64,000 nt of DNA from Mytilus galloprovincialis (Eukaryota > Mollusca > Bivalvia > Mytilida > Mytilidae): contig NC_134846.1 of assembly GCF_965363235.1 (NCBI RefSeq), forward strand, positions 55,541,121 through 55,605,120. Reading direction: 5' to 3'. Below are positions 1 through 11,712 of the stretch, piece by piece. The number at the start of each line of letters is the position of its first letter. Within the stretch, counting starts at the first letter, position 1. Position numbers and translations under genes: made by a program. A model generated the notes under the pieces. The model saw nothing but the letters and a program-made list of their open reading frames with translations. It had not been told where the DNA came from and did not search any database.

Positions 1-39
1 AAAAGCAGTGCAGTTTTATAAATGAAAGGGGACAAATTC

Positions 40-122
40 AGACCGCTATTATAGGAAGGCCTACAAGTATTGTCAGACAATACTTCAGACAATACTTATA
101 GGCCTTCCTATAATAGCAGTCT
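40..122. repeat. Near-perfect inverted repeat (hairpin)
   Basis: Arms at 40-74 and 88-122 are complementary at about 33 of 35 positions, around a 13-base spacer. The spacer itself repeats part of the arm (gacaatactt). It is probably a fold-back type insertion. No transposase and no certain target duplication are visible. Confidence 0.8.
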
Positions 123-262
123 GCTTTCTAGAACTATAGTCAGAACTTTTTCTACAAGAAATCAGGATTTTTTAAAAGGAGCAAATTTCCATAAAATGAT
201 ATAATAATTGTGTATTGAATACCAAGGGGCTTATGCCTTTTACACTATGCCACATCACTCCA

Positions 263-282
263 CCCCCCCCCCCCCCCCCCCC
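263..282 (+). repeat. Poly-C homopolymer run
   Basis: An uninterrupted run of about 20 C, followed by CCA triplets. Its length is probably unreliable in sequencing. Confidence 0.9.
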
Positions 283-2039
283 ACCACCACCATTGGATCC
301 ACAACTGTTATCATACTACTGCATAAATATACATTAATACATAATGAATACATAATGCAATATGGAAATCTAATAGTTTAATCAGGCACAGTTTTTGGTG
401 TAAACTTCAAGTGTTTCATTTCTATTTACCTTCAATAATACTTATTTCATTGGTCCAACCTTGAATTAAACTTTCAGTAAAAGGTCAACAAAAAAAACTT
501 TTGCATGTGTTTTGTGTGTGACTAGGGAGGCCTGAACTTTTATACATTAAAGAAATTACAAAGGAATAAAAGTATATTACAGTAGCAACAGCTTTTATAC
601 TCCTAATCTTGATAAGCAGGGATATAAAAAGCTGAAACTTGCTTTTTCTCATCTTTCCATGTGGCTTTTTCTGTTTTTCTGTGATGGTCACAATCAATTG
701 TATTCTGATTATTCTCTGTGGTCAATTACGTTAATTAAGCAATAAATTGTATTGATTTTCAATTACAAAACATCTTTAATTTATTTTTTATACAAAAGCA
801 CCTCATAAAAATCAATAAACTTTCCATAAAATATATAATTTGAATTGTAAATTATTTAGATATTGATTAATCAGCATCTGTTTCAAGGGCTGACCTGTTC
901 ATGAGGATGACTAATATTTCTATTTATATATATATAGCGTTTTACGTTTATATTTATGTCCCCTCAATAAAATCATATATGCTTTGAACTCATGCATGCA
1001 GTGAAAAATGCTCTTCCTATGGGTATATTTTATATAAGCAGTAGAAGGTCCTCTTAAAAAAAAATTCTGAAAAACTTTGTCATAAAAAAGTTTATTAAAA
1101 AAAGTTGTTCACACGATGTTGTTAATGTAATATCCATACATAATGTAAAAACATGTAACATGTACTTGTCATTTCTATAAAGGGTGTGTTGTATAACTAG
1201 TAAATAGAATATACATGTATAACACATGTTTACTTATAGCAATAATTTACACAAATAATGGTTCATATTGACATACTACATTAGATACATGTAACTACTG
1301 ATTATTTATGCCAGACCCATGTTTCTGTTAATAGTAACAATTTCTAACTTACAACAGCATATTTAGTTACTTTTAATTTTGAAAATAAAGGAATGGCAAA
1401 TACTTAATATAAATTGCTTAGAAAAAGAAGAAGATAATACACACAATTATATTTTTCTATCGTACCGCTATCTAAGGTATATATATATATATACACAGTG
1501 ATATTGTTGGCATTTTTTCAAAACTACCTTCTGCCCTTTTTTATTGGGAAAAATATGCGTCATAATTTTATCAAATTAGGAAATCTATAATTAATAAACC
1601 ATGAATTTGACTGAAACTTCAATTTGCAGACCCCCTTTCAAGAGGTAAACCCTTATTTGAAATAAGAAACCTTATTGTCAGTGAATATACATAAATAGAC
1701 CCTCAAATCTGCCCATATAGTAATTTTAAGCATGAAAGAGTGTTTTTCAGCTTGTATTTAAGCACAATTACTACTGACAAATGACTGAGACTGCACTGCT
1801 TGGAAAAAAGTTGTCTTTTTGGGAATAATTTTAAGCCATTTTTTTCAAATTGGGATTTTTCTGCAGGGTTTGTTGCGGTGCAAATGCATCAGGATGAGTC
1901 CCTGTACCAGTTGTGTATGCCCTTATAATTTACAGTTAGCGTTTTTGCTAGTGAGAGAGCTGTGTTGTCTTGTTGGTAATCATACCACATCTTCTTAATT
2001 TTTATATGTAATAGAATAACCCTTCTGTATGATACTTAC

Positions 2040-2193
2040 TCGTAAAGCTTCATTCTCTGTCATAAATTTATTTTTTTGACTTTCATTGTCTTTGTTTTTG
2101 GTTTCTAGCTGTTCCAATTGTGCTTCTAACTCTAGTTCTAGCTCCCTGCTACTGATCTGAAATTCTTCTAATTCTTCTTTTGTTTCTTCCAAA
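2040..2193 (-). CDS. NDE1/NDEL1-like: NudE-like dynein/LIS1 adaptor (NDE1/NDEL1 family), exon 2
   Basis: This exon encodes 52 residues of a highly charged coiled coil. It contains EEFQISSRELELELEAQLEQ, which matches the family signature EFQEGSRELEAELEAQL near the NudE N-terminus. The acceptor is TTTTAG before 2193. The donor is a consensus GTAAGT directly after 2040. Exon 1 (80 nt) plus this exon (154 nt) leave the reading frame at phase 0, which supports both boundaries. NudE proteins are dimeric coiled coils that bind LIS1 and the dynein intermediate chain, acting in centrosome positioning, mitosis and retrograde transport; that role is known for the family and not shown here. The later coiled coil and C-terminal region lie outside the window. 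One-to-one orthology with NDE1 versus NDEL1 cannot be settled, because invertebrates usually have a single gene. Confidence 0.88.
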
Positions 2194-2584
2194 CTAAAAT
2201 TATAACACAATAATTAATTGATGTTTATTGTCAAAAAAATCCCAAATTCAAATCTTGTTAAGTTGAAATAAATCTTTTATTTTCCTAATTTTCAGAGAAA
2301 GCAAAGCATGTTTGTCTTTTTTATTTTGTTTTAATCAAATCTCAATATGTATTACAACTTATATATTACTATAATTACATGTACAAACTGCATAATCTAA
2401 ACCTAAATTTTGACATTAAAAATCAATAGATCTTAATTACTTGTGTTATATTATTAATGTCAACCCCATCTTATGATTCTGTTAGTTCCTGTTCACAATA
2501 TTACATGTTAAGCCAGTTATGGGTATACATTTCAAAAACAACCATTTACAACTTACAAAAATACACAGCAACATTTAGTTAGAG

Positions 2585-2643
2585 CATGGAAGTAATATTT
2601 AAAAGGTTCAATATTTATTAAAAGGTTCAATATTACTTCCATG
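2585..2643. repeat. Short palindrome with internal direct repeat
   Basis: The arm catggaagtaatatt at 2585-2599 is matched by its exact complement ending at 2643. The loop carries two copies of aaaaggttcaatat. It resembles a small fold-back insertion. Confidence 0.75.
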
Positions 2644-3280
2644 GTTAGAGGGAGACATCTAGTCAAAAAAGGACACTCAATTTGATGTCTTCTTTAGATA
2701 GAGTGCCTGCTAATGTACATTAAATTACCCTTATACATGTATATATCTGAGGGGTTTACAATTTGCCTTTAGTTGAGCAAAATTTCAGTCCCTATCCAAC
2801 ATACAAAAGTACCCCTTTGTTTCAAGTCAAAATTCACTTTCTTCCTCAAGGTCAATGTACCTGTGCAACTTATCTGATGGGTTTACTTTGCAAGTGGCTG
2901 TTTATAATCAAAATTTCAGCCCCTATCCAACATACAATTGCAACCTCTTTCCAAGTCAAAATTTACTTTCTTCCTTAAGGTTAATGTATCTAGGAGATAT
3001 TTCCTGTAAGATAATTGTTTATCTAATCTTATCCTGAATATGTAAAACATATTTGTGGCTGAACATTAAGCAAACAAAGACAGACATCTGTAAATTAATT
3101 AAGTAAAAAGTTTGCAAATCATTGTTGACATTATGATTCATAATAAATGTATCGGTATCTTACACCCAGTTAAAAGTTCTAATAGTTATGTAACACAAAA
3201 TTACAAATAACCAGTAGCCACATCATATACATTGTATCTAACTAATTTTTTTTAAGTTTCAATACTTTTATTAACCATAG

Positions 3281-3416
3281 GCAGATCCTGGGGGGGGGGG
3301 GGCCTGGGGGGCCCGGGCCCCCCTTTTGTGGGAAAAATTTGGTTGATTATATAGGGAATCATTGAAGCATGACTGAAGCGGGCCCCCTCTTAGGAAAAGT
3401 TCTGGATCCGCCACTG
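3281..3416. mobile_element. hAT-type MITE (GGATCCGCCACTG family)
   Basis: A G/C-rich element of about 135 bp. It ends in CTGGATCCGCCACTG and contains the family core TATAGGGAATCA with GCGGGCCCCCTCTTAGG. Related copies lie at 33298, 36281, 38835 and 44946. The left terminus is degraded. Confidence 0.7.
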
Positions 3417-6235
3417 TTAACGAATACTTTAAGTTAATATTAGCATTTTTAAAGGAAAATATTGGGTATGAAACAACTTGGTTTGTATTACACAATTATA
3501 ATAAATTAAAGGCAGGGTTCTCAGGGTTCTCACTAGGAAGTTTTCATGGTGAGTCCTGGGACTCATCACTTTTAGAAATGGTGAGTCCCAAAAGATTTTG
3601 ATGAGTCCAGGATGCATGTAATTTTTTGTGTCATAATATAATGAAATATGACGAAAAAAAAACTTAAGCGATGCATGTTGGGTTGGTAGTTTTTATTATA
3701 TCAATAGGGGTTGATTTACATATACACCACTAATCTAGGTATATTACAGGTGGGGGATTTAAGTTGAACTTTAAAAATAGTTTAATGGTACAGAGACAGA
3801 AATTCATACCATGTAACCAAAATACTTCTGGATGGAAAACTTCTCAATTACAAGCACTTATACAATTTATCAGACTCTAAATTAAAGACTAGAAAATATT
3901 TACAGCCAGTATCAAAGATCTGCCTTATTCTTTTTACAATCTGTTTTTAAACAAAAATAAACTGACTTCATTGCTATTACTCACTGAACAAAAATAACTT
4001 AATATGAAGGGTGTTATTAGCTAAATATTTAACCTGTGATGCAAATATACTGTACGTGTACTACATTGGTAGCATATCTTGAGTCTGATGATGATTTTAA
4101 TTCTACTCATTCATAGTTAGCGGTCAATTCATCATGCTGCCTTGCCTATTTCAAAGACCTGGACTTGATAATTTCAAAATTCAGCAAAAAAAAAAACAAA
4201 AACAGATTCACATCATAAATTGTATTTGTGTGGGGTTGACAAATCTACAAAATTTGCCCACTGAGTGACATTTTTAAAGTGTACAAGTGAAAAGTATTTA
4301 ATTTATAAAATGTACACATAGTCAATGAAACCTTAGTACATAGTCAATGAAACCTTAGTATATTGTATTCCAACAAAGACATGTACAGAGACGGGGAACT
4401 TTTATTACTTTGATCTGAAGTAGATTTCACTTGAGGAAAAATATTTACAAAAACAATAGAATAACCTTTTCTTTTGAGACATTGAAAAACAAACTATGAC
4501 ATGTATGAATTGTTTCCTTTTTTTCTTTTGTGACATACCAATCAATGAAGTTCTGGTTCATTGTATTTAATATCTGATCAAATATGAAACAAAATATGAG
4601 GCATTTAAATCCTTGACTTATAAAGTAATCCAATTTTAAATATTTCATTTAATATTTTAATATTTTATATCTATATACAAAAAGTGCTGTTAGCTGCACA
4701 TGTATTTATTTGTTTAGTCTGATTGTAAGATATTTGACAAGAATGCTTACTGAATATGTAGATATTCTTCTTTAAATATTTATGTTATCAAGGTTTCTTA
4801 TAAAAATACTTGTTTACACATGATATTATATATACTTTGATTTGATGAATGTTCATTGAAAGGGTCATAGTTACATTGTACATTTTGTACATCTAGCTAA
4901 AAATGTACAAGAAGTCAATATTGTGCAATTTTTCTTTTGTCTAATTTTTTTCTTGACCTGTGAACATGATACATTTTGTAAATGTAACCTGAATGCAAAA
5001 GGTAAACATGTACCCTGCTCACAGGTTAATACCAAAATCAAGCCTAGGGTGTTCTGATTCTTAGTTAAAACTATCATGAGAATTTCATACAGAAAGAAGG
5101 TGTGCAAAAAATGTGAAAAAAAAATAATCTTTAAAATAGACATTTACATACATGTATCTGAAAATACTAATTTGATACTTTCATTAAGAGTAACTGCATT
5201 TAAATAAATTTGTGCTATTTTTAATATTAATATCTGAAAAATATCTGAATACAAGAACACATATTACATGTACATGTATGTACAATGAAATTGTAACTCA
5301 TTTGAGTTATATTGTACATGTATGTCTATACATGTATATATATATTTATTATTCCAATCAAGGCCCTTGATGGGCAGCATAACATGTACACATAACATGT
5401 ATATTTCAGTAACAATTTATTCATTTGAGGATCTTTTCTTTTTTCTGGCATCTGCAAATGGAACTGACCTTATCTTCCTTAATATATATTTAAAACAATT
5501 TTCAAATATTTGTTTATTAATGCATTTAACATGTTTAACATCCAGCCCTGGCAGTATTTTTGATTTATTCAATTTTTCATAAATTATCAAATTGCATGTG
5601 TGCACTTCCACCTATAATCATTTTTCTGTGTGGGACTCAATATCATAAATGTGCTTAAAGGCTTTGTTGCACTTGTCTAAATGATAAATCTTCAGCATGA
5701 ATGTGTGTTCAATTAATTTACAAAACTTGTAAATACATGTCACAAGTAACACAATTAGTGTTCTTTGGTAGGTACATGTATCATGCATGTGAGAGTTTGT
5801 TCATTAGAATTTTCATGTACTCAAAAAGTCATTTTGATACAACACCAAAAATTAAAATGTTATCTTCTCTCAACCAATATAAGTACATGTACAAATGTAT
5901 ATCTTAAATGATAAAATGTTTTATATGTAAAAACAGATTTTTTTGTGTACATGATTTGTATTTTGATAATAATTTCATTGTAAGAAAACAAAAGATTAAG
6001 TCAGAACCTAGCCAGGGGTCATCTGAGTGAAAAATCAGTCCACTGTATTATACATTTTTTTATGTACCGGTACAATACAATTGCCAGTTGTCCCATTTCA
6101 TTAATCTGAACTTCTCTGTTATATGTATTTAAATGTCATGTTGGAACTACAACCAATGTAAGAAAGATGTGCAATTAATCTGAGCATTTTCAATTTGCAA
6201 AAGATACAAATTCTACATGTAAAAAACATACATGA

Positions 6236-6425
6236 CATATAGATATAAGAGACAACTCTCCATCCGACATGCCAATGTTATAATTTGTAAAAGTAAACCA
6301 ATTAAGGTCAAAGTACGTCATCAACACAGAGCTTTGGCGCACACCAAACAGCAAGCTATAAATTAAAGGTTTCCAAAAAATAACTACATATATAGTGTAA
6401 AACCATTCAAATGGGAAAACCAACT
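6236..6425 (+). repeat. Dispersed mussel-type repeat (GAGACAACTCTCC family)
   Basis: It carries AGAGACAACTCTCCATCC near the left and GTAAAACCATTCAAATGGG near the right. The same ordered blocks occur at 18588-18765 (reverse) and 20484-20670, with relatives at 19511, 27243, 57513 and 61911. No coding content is visible and its transposon class is unresolved. Confidence 0.7.
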
Positions 6426-8233
6426 GTTTAATCTATATATAAAAAAAAAAGAGAAACGTGAAACATTTATGAACCACATCAACAAACAATTTTTGTACAT
6501 TTTGAAAAAAATGTGTGCAGGCGGGTCCGTCGAACAAGAAGTTAAATTGGTGTGGCCTAAAGGACAATTTTACAGCAGTTTTTGAATAAAAATTGTAGCC
6601 AGTAGGTACATATACTAAATGTAGGACAGCGAGTCAAGAAATGGACACTTAATTATAGATTAACTATCATTCCTTTTTAGCTTCTTTCAACTGACACACT
6701 TGTTTTTTTTTCTTGATAGTTGGTGGTTAATCAAAATGTCCCCTCTATTAACCACTTAGACAACAAATAAGGTTGACTTTTGATCTATAAAAAAGACAAA
6801 AAATTTATTTATTTTCTGAATTTTCTTCTATTAAAGGGGCACTGTAGCTGTCAAATTCATGTTCACAATTCTAATCAAATTCTCATATTTGATTTATAAC
6901 AATGTAAAACATTTATCCAAACTATTAAAAGTCTAAATTAAACAATAAAGGCACAGGCCTGAAAATATGTAGCTTCGTTTCGTGTGTATTCGAGTCTAGA
7001 CGCCATCTAATTATTTATTGAGTTGACCTCTATAGTCATCATGACCATATAAGTGATGCAAACATAACTATAGATATAAATAGAAGTCTATTTAATTTCA
7101 TATTGCAGATAAAAAATAAATGTGTATCATCGTTTTTACATGTATTAGAATGTTTATTTGTGGATCAAATCAGTCAATCCAATGATTTAACTTTGTTTCA
7201 CTTTCAATGTTGACATTAGCTTCCTTTAAATAACTTTACACATACAATTCACGTGTTATATATATATATATCCATCCCAAGCTAAGGGGTTAAATTGAAG
7301 TTCACATGAATACAGATTCAACAAGGTAGAGTTATTCACTTGCAAGTGAATAAGTCATAATCAATGGTTTTTTTTACTTATTTTGACAAAATTGAACCTT
7401 ATTGGCTACTAAAAAGGAATTATTATTTCACTATTTGTATTTCAATACTGATTGAGCCAAAAAAAATAATATATAAGGTTTTTCATATATCTCGTAGCTA
7501 GTGCTCCTTTAAGGGCCAATGATATCCACAATGTCTGAAATTCTCGCTTCCGATCTTTTTATATACTCCTTGTTCTTCTCTGTTGGCGTTTCATGTTTTC
7601 TACTCGACTTTATTGCTTGCCCGGTGTTTTATTTAAGTATTTATCAATCTAAATCTTGATTCAAAATCAAAAGAAATGACACCTCCAGTGAATGACGGAT
7701 AAAACCTAATCGACGATTGCGAGTCAATGGACAAAGCCAATGTAGTATTACCCCTATAATTTTGGTTGGATTTGAACCCAGACAGAAATAATTACTTGTC
7801 CGGGTGTTTAAATGTAAGAGTCTTGCATAGCATTTCAACACCCCTGAATGGTGATGTATATATTCTCAGTTCATCATGGTGAAAAAACATTTGGCAATTT
7901 TCATGCATCTTCGTACTTGAAAGTTTTGAAAAAGAGGTCCAGACTGATTTTGATGAGTTTAGGATTCATGGACTCACCATAGAGATGTGAGGGGATTGCT
8001 TCCCTTAAACATGTTAAAGCATGTGGTAGATACTTAGTCAGCTATAAATGTAAGCAGTTGGGATAAGGAAGTAAGGAACAGTTACACAGAGGTCCTGATG
8101 GAGACAAACAATTTTGTAATGAAATGCATGCTCTCCGGTTTCAGAGAGAACCCTGTGCTCATTAGTCAGTTAGTATCAAATAGCACTAATGGATCATAGA
8201 TCTACATTCATGCTAATATAATTTTATTCTTAC

Positions 8234-8313
8234 TCTTGTTTAAATTTTTCCGCAGTTTTCCTCCAATAGTCTCTTTCATCTTCAACAGATGCAAATCTTT
8301 TGCTATCGTCCAT
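8234..8313 (-). CDS. NDE1/NDEL1-like: NudE-like dynein/LIS1 adaptor, exon 1 with start codon
   Basis: It starts with ATG at 8313 and encodes 26 codons plus two bases: MDDSKRFASVEDERDYWRKT followed by AEKFKQ. This fits the family N-terminus, where an acidic stretch is followed by a conserved Y-W-K/R and K-Y/F-K-Q before the coiled coil. The donor is GTAAGA immediately after 8234. Joined to exon 2 across the 6 kb intron, the split codon becomes Asp and the frame stays open into LEETKEELEEF. The start is chosen because no earlier in-frame ATG fits the family. The promoter would lie in about 8320-8560, where I see no distinctive element. Confidence 0.85.
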
Positions 8314-9360
8314 CTTATAACAGTTATAAGTTATAATGACCTATAAATACTGTTATTCATGTACCACAATTGTTTTATTTCTCACATGGAAAATATATTA
8401 TCAATGAAATGATGATCAGTCACTGAAATTTCTATCGGTTCACATGTCAAAACATTTTACGTAGTTTATGTATTGGTTTATAAAAAAAATTATTAAAATA
8501 ACTGCGAGGCTCGGGCTGTTTTCAATGTTAGATTTGGTGCTGTCAGAGTGATGTTTGTCGAACTATTCAAATTAATTCTATCATTTCCTTTTCGTTAATT
8601 TGAAAGAATATCAATGACAAGTTTTGAAAACTTCTTTGATGGAGACTTAATTCCCAGTAAACATAAATTGATTTGCTAAATGTTTCGCATTCTTCCAACG
8701 AATAAACCGGAAACTGACTTTCCCAGTCAAATAAACGCTTTATCCTAGATCTTTCGTGTGTTTTAAAGTGATTACCGTCTTTTCTCCAATAATGTATGGT
8801 GGAACACACAATGTTATATTCAACTTTTAATATTGCAAAGTGTGAAAACCCTATCGGGTTAAAATTCAAACACATAAATCGACACAAGTGACAAGACACA
8901 TATAATGCATGAAAAAAGTGTCAAACGAGTCAAGTCAGTAATTTTAAGATATTTATTGAAGAAAATACGTCCTCAAAATCTAGACAAACGTCAACGCTTT
9001 AATGACTTCAAACTCAAGACACAGCAATATAATTAGAATATTCAAAAAGACAAAATTTTAATATTTTTGTGGGATATATTTTAACTCCATGCCATGACGA
9101 ATATTTGTATTTCTTTAAATATACTGTTTAAATTTAATATTACTGGCCCCAAAATCAGTATTACAAAAATGTGTATAACTACTTCATTTTGTACTTAAGA
9201 CTTTACTATACAAATCCTTGGAACTTAACCAAAATGGCAAATATCTTTTATTAAATTTCATGTGATATCTAAATAAGTTGACGACAGAAAAAAACAAACT
9301 TACGGAAATCTGCTCAGTGTTCACGACTTGTTTATTTAGCCTATGGATTTCCCGAGCCAT
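8314..9360. other. 5' flank of the NudE-like gene
   Basis: A non-coding stretch with one minus-strand open frame at 8567-8899 (110 codons) that I do not recognise. Its composition is plausible for coding, but it has no family motif and no clear splice context. It may be chance or a decayed exon. Nothing else is identifiable. Confidence 0.4.
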
Positions 9361-11269
9361 TCAGTAAAATATTTGCATAAAAGAAAATTTTGGGGATTAT
9401 GTACGCTGAAAGGAATTGTTCGTTTGACTTTTTTTCAAAAGGTATAAGGGATCTTGCTTTAAATAAAAACTCTTCAAGTGTCAGAGCTCAAGCATTCCGA
9501 TATACATGTATATAATTATCAGGTTCGTTTTTAACAATGCTTGGAAATACCCTTTACGGTAGTTTTCTGTAGTTCAAGTTTGTCAGAGTAAAAGGAAATC
9601 GACGACAACAGATTTATTTTGTCCTACCCCATTGCAAGCGAAAACAGTGAGTAGAATAGATGAGGATGCAACTCACGGTCACCCGATCAAATCACTTTAC
9701 CATTGAATTAGGTCAATTAGTTAATTTTGTGTCAGAATAATTTCTAGTATATGAGGGCCTTGGTGAGATTTTAAGAAAACAGAAAAATCGGCCCTGAAAT
9801 TAACTTTAAATTTAAAAGAATATGGATTTAAAATGGTGCTAAATTATAAAATAAAGGACAATCAAATTATGGGCGACAATGATTAAAAAATAAATATTTG
9901 ATAATCCCATTCCGCGCTTCATACAAAATGTACTTCGGTCAGTAAAATATTTGCATAAAAGAAAATTTTGGGGATTATGTACGCTGAAAGGAATTGTTCG
10001 TTTGACTTTTTTTCAAAAGGTATAAGGGATCTTGCTTTAAATAAAAACTCTTCAAGTGTCAGAGCTCAAGCATTCCGATATACATGTATATAATTATCAG
10101 GTTCGTTTTTAACAATGCACCGGGGTACATCGACATGCAAAGACATTTACATCAACACCAAGGGATCTACCATTTAATTAGGGGGCTACGGGATGAAAAA
10201 TGAAAAAAAGGCATTTTTTAAAGTTGTAATCTCTGTCCTGCCTTTTATTTTTCACTCTACTCGGGCCTTACTGTTTAATTAGTTTACCCTGACTCTTTTA
10301 CATAAATTGTCATCATGCCTTTTTAAAAGTGTCTCATCCTGCCTTATTCTTTTTTAACCGTTCAAAACTCCTGTCTTGCCTTTTTTCAAATTTCATTCTA
10401 GCCCCCATATGAATCAAAACAACCATGTGCCCCAATCTAAAGCATTGATCGTCAAAAAAGTAGTGGTTTCCTATCCCGTAACACCCACCCCTGGATCCGA
10501 CAGTATATGTTTTATTACTAAGAACAAGTACAAATTGCAGGCTGGTGAAAACTCTAACGATGAAGTTTACATAACATCAAAACACTTTTCATTTTGATAA
10601 AGTTTGCATTTCACAGAATGAAAATAAACAAAGGAAATAATTGCGTATCAATCCCCTACAAAATTTAGTCAATTCAGGGCGTAGCTTACGTTGAGGCAAC
10701 CGAGGCAAAAAAAAGAAATATTTTTCTTCACTGTATTTTCTTTTAAATGATTATTGCAGCAAACTGGCTACTTAACAATAATGTAGCAACTTGTTATGTC
10801 TTGTTGGCGCGGTTATTGATTCATACCCTTTTGTTATGGGAACATTTGAATAAATTTTCCCTCCTCTACTTGGAAATACCCTTTACGGTAGTTTTCTGTA
10901 GTTCAAGTTTGTCAGAGTAAAAGGAAATCGACGACAACAGATTTATTTTGTCCTACCCCATTGCAAGCGAAAACAGTGAGTAGAATAGATGAGGATGCAA
11001 CTCACGGTCACCCGATCAAATCACTTTACCATTGAATTAGGTCAATTAGTTAATTTTGTGTCAGAATAATTTCTAGTATATGAGGGCCTTGGTGAGATTT
11101 TAAGAAAACAGAAAAATCGGCCCTGAAATTAACTTTAAATTTAAAAGAATATGGATTTAAAATGGTGCTAAATTATAAAATAAAGGACAATCAAATTATG
11201 GGCGACAATGATTAAAAAATAAATATTTGATAATCCCATTCCGCGCTTCATACAAAATGTACTTCGGTC
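9361..11269. repeat. Tandem duplication A-B / A-C-B with an interrupted second copy
   Basis: Segment A (9361-9540) and segment B (9541-9940) recur, with no difference I could see by eye, as A at 9939-10118 and B at 10870-11269. In the second copy, 751 bases (C, 10119-10869) separate A from B. C carries a MITE-like stretch at about 10183-10405 (GGGGGCTA...AGCCCCC ends) that is related to 33506-33662. No gene is visible. The near identity implies either a very recent duplication or two haplotypes assembled in series. Confidence 0.85.
10183..10405. mobile_element. MITE-like element with GGGGGCTA/TAGCCCCC ends
   Basis: It starts gggggctacgggatgaaaaa and ends in ttcattctagccccc. Internally it has repeated cctgcctt motifs. 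A related copy in the other orientation is at 33506-33662. No target duplication was resolved. Confidence 0.55.
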
Positions 11270-11712
11270 AACACTTTTACACCCCAATAAAGTTACAAAA
11301 AGAAGCATTCAATTCTTAAGTAAATGTTAGTTATTCGCCGGTTGTCATGTTCATCGTGAATGAAAAAAAAGTAAAAAATCATACAATATGTAATTTCAAG
11401 ACCTTCGAAGGAATACACCACTAAAACAAGTGCCGTGCTACACTTTACATGTAGCAGATGTTTTTCTCCTAGTGTATCCTGAAATTCGTTTGTTCAATCC
11501 AGCTGTCATTTTGTGGTGATTATCTATAATTCGTTGATTCGTGACCTACGACCAAATAAATGATCATCACAAAACTTATTACAAATAAACCTTAATATTT
11601 GCGGGGTTTTTTTTGGTTTTTTTTCTGTATTGAACATTTTGTACAGGTTTCTTCTATCCACCGAGCAAGGTCATGATTTCTTGTGATATGACATGTGAGG
11701 TACAGCCAACTA

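Larger units (their letters stand above)
1..2039 (-). other. Downstream intron of the NudE-like gene (partial)
   Basis: AT-rich non-coding DNA that follows the donor site of the NudE-like exon at 2040-2193 on the minus strand. It holds a 35-bp-armed hairpin at 40-122, a 20-base poly-C run at 263-282 and many copies of the octamer TACATGTA or close variants. No coding exon is visible. The next NudE exon must lie left of position 1. Confidence 0.6.
2194..8233 (-). other. Intron 1 of the NudE-like gene
   Basis: A 6.0 kb intron with no supported exon. It contains a palindrome at 2585-2643, a hAT-type MITE at 3281-3416, a dispersed mussel-type repeat at about 6236-6425 and two related fragments at about 3512-3620 and 7905-8155. 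Those two share GATTTTGATGAGT and the end motifs CAGGGTTCTC and GAGAACCCTG, so they may be the ends of one old element. Short microsatellites occur at about 1480 and 7260. The remainder shows nothing recognisable. Confidence 0.6.

Noticed and set aside
3512-8155. One 4.6 kb transposon bounded by CAGGGTTCTC and GAGAACCCTG
   Set aside because: The ends match over only about 10 bp, internal blocks are in direct rather than inverted order, and no target duplication was found. Two separate fragments are equally likely.
8567-8899. 110-codon minus-strand frame upstream of the NudE gene as a real protein
   Set aside because: Residue use is plausible but there is no recognisable domain, no conserved partner and no transcript signal. 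Noted only as an unrecognised open frame.
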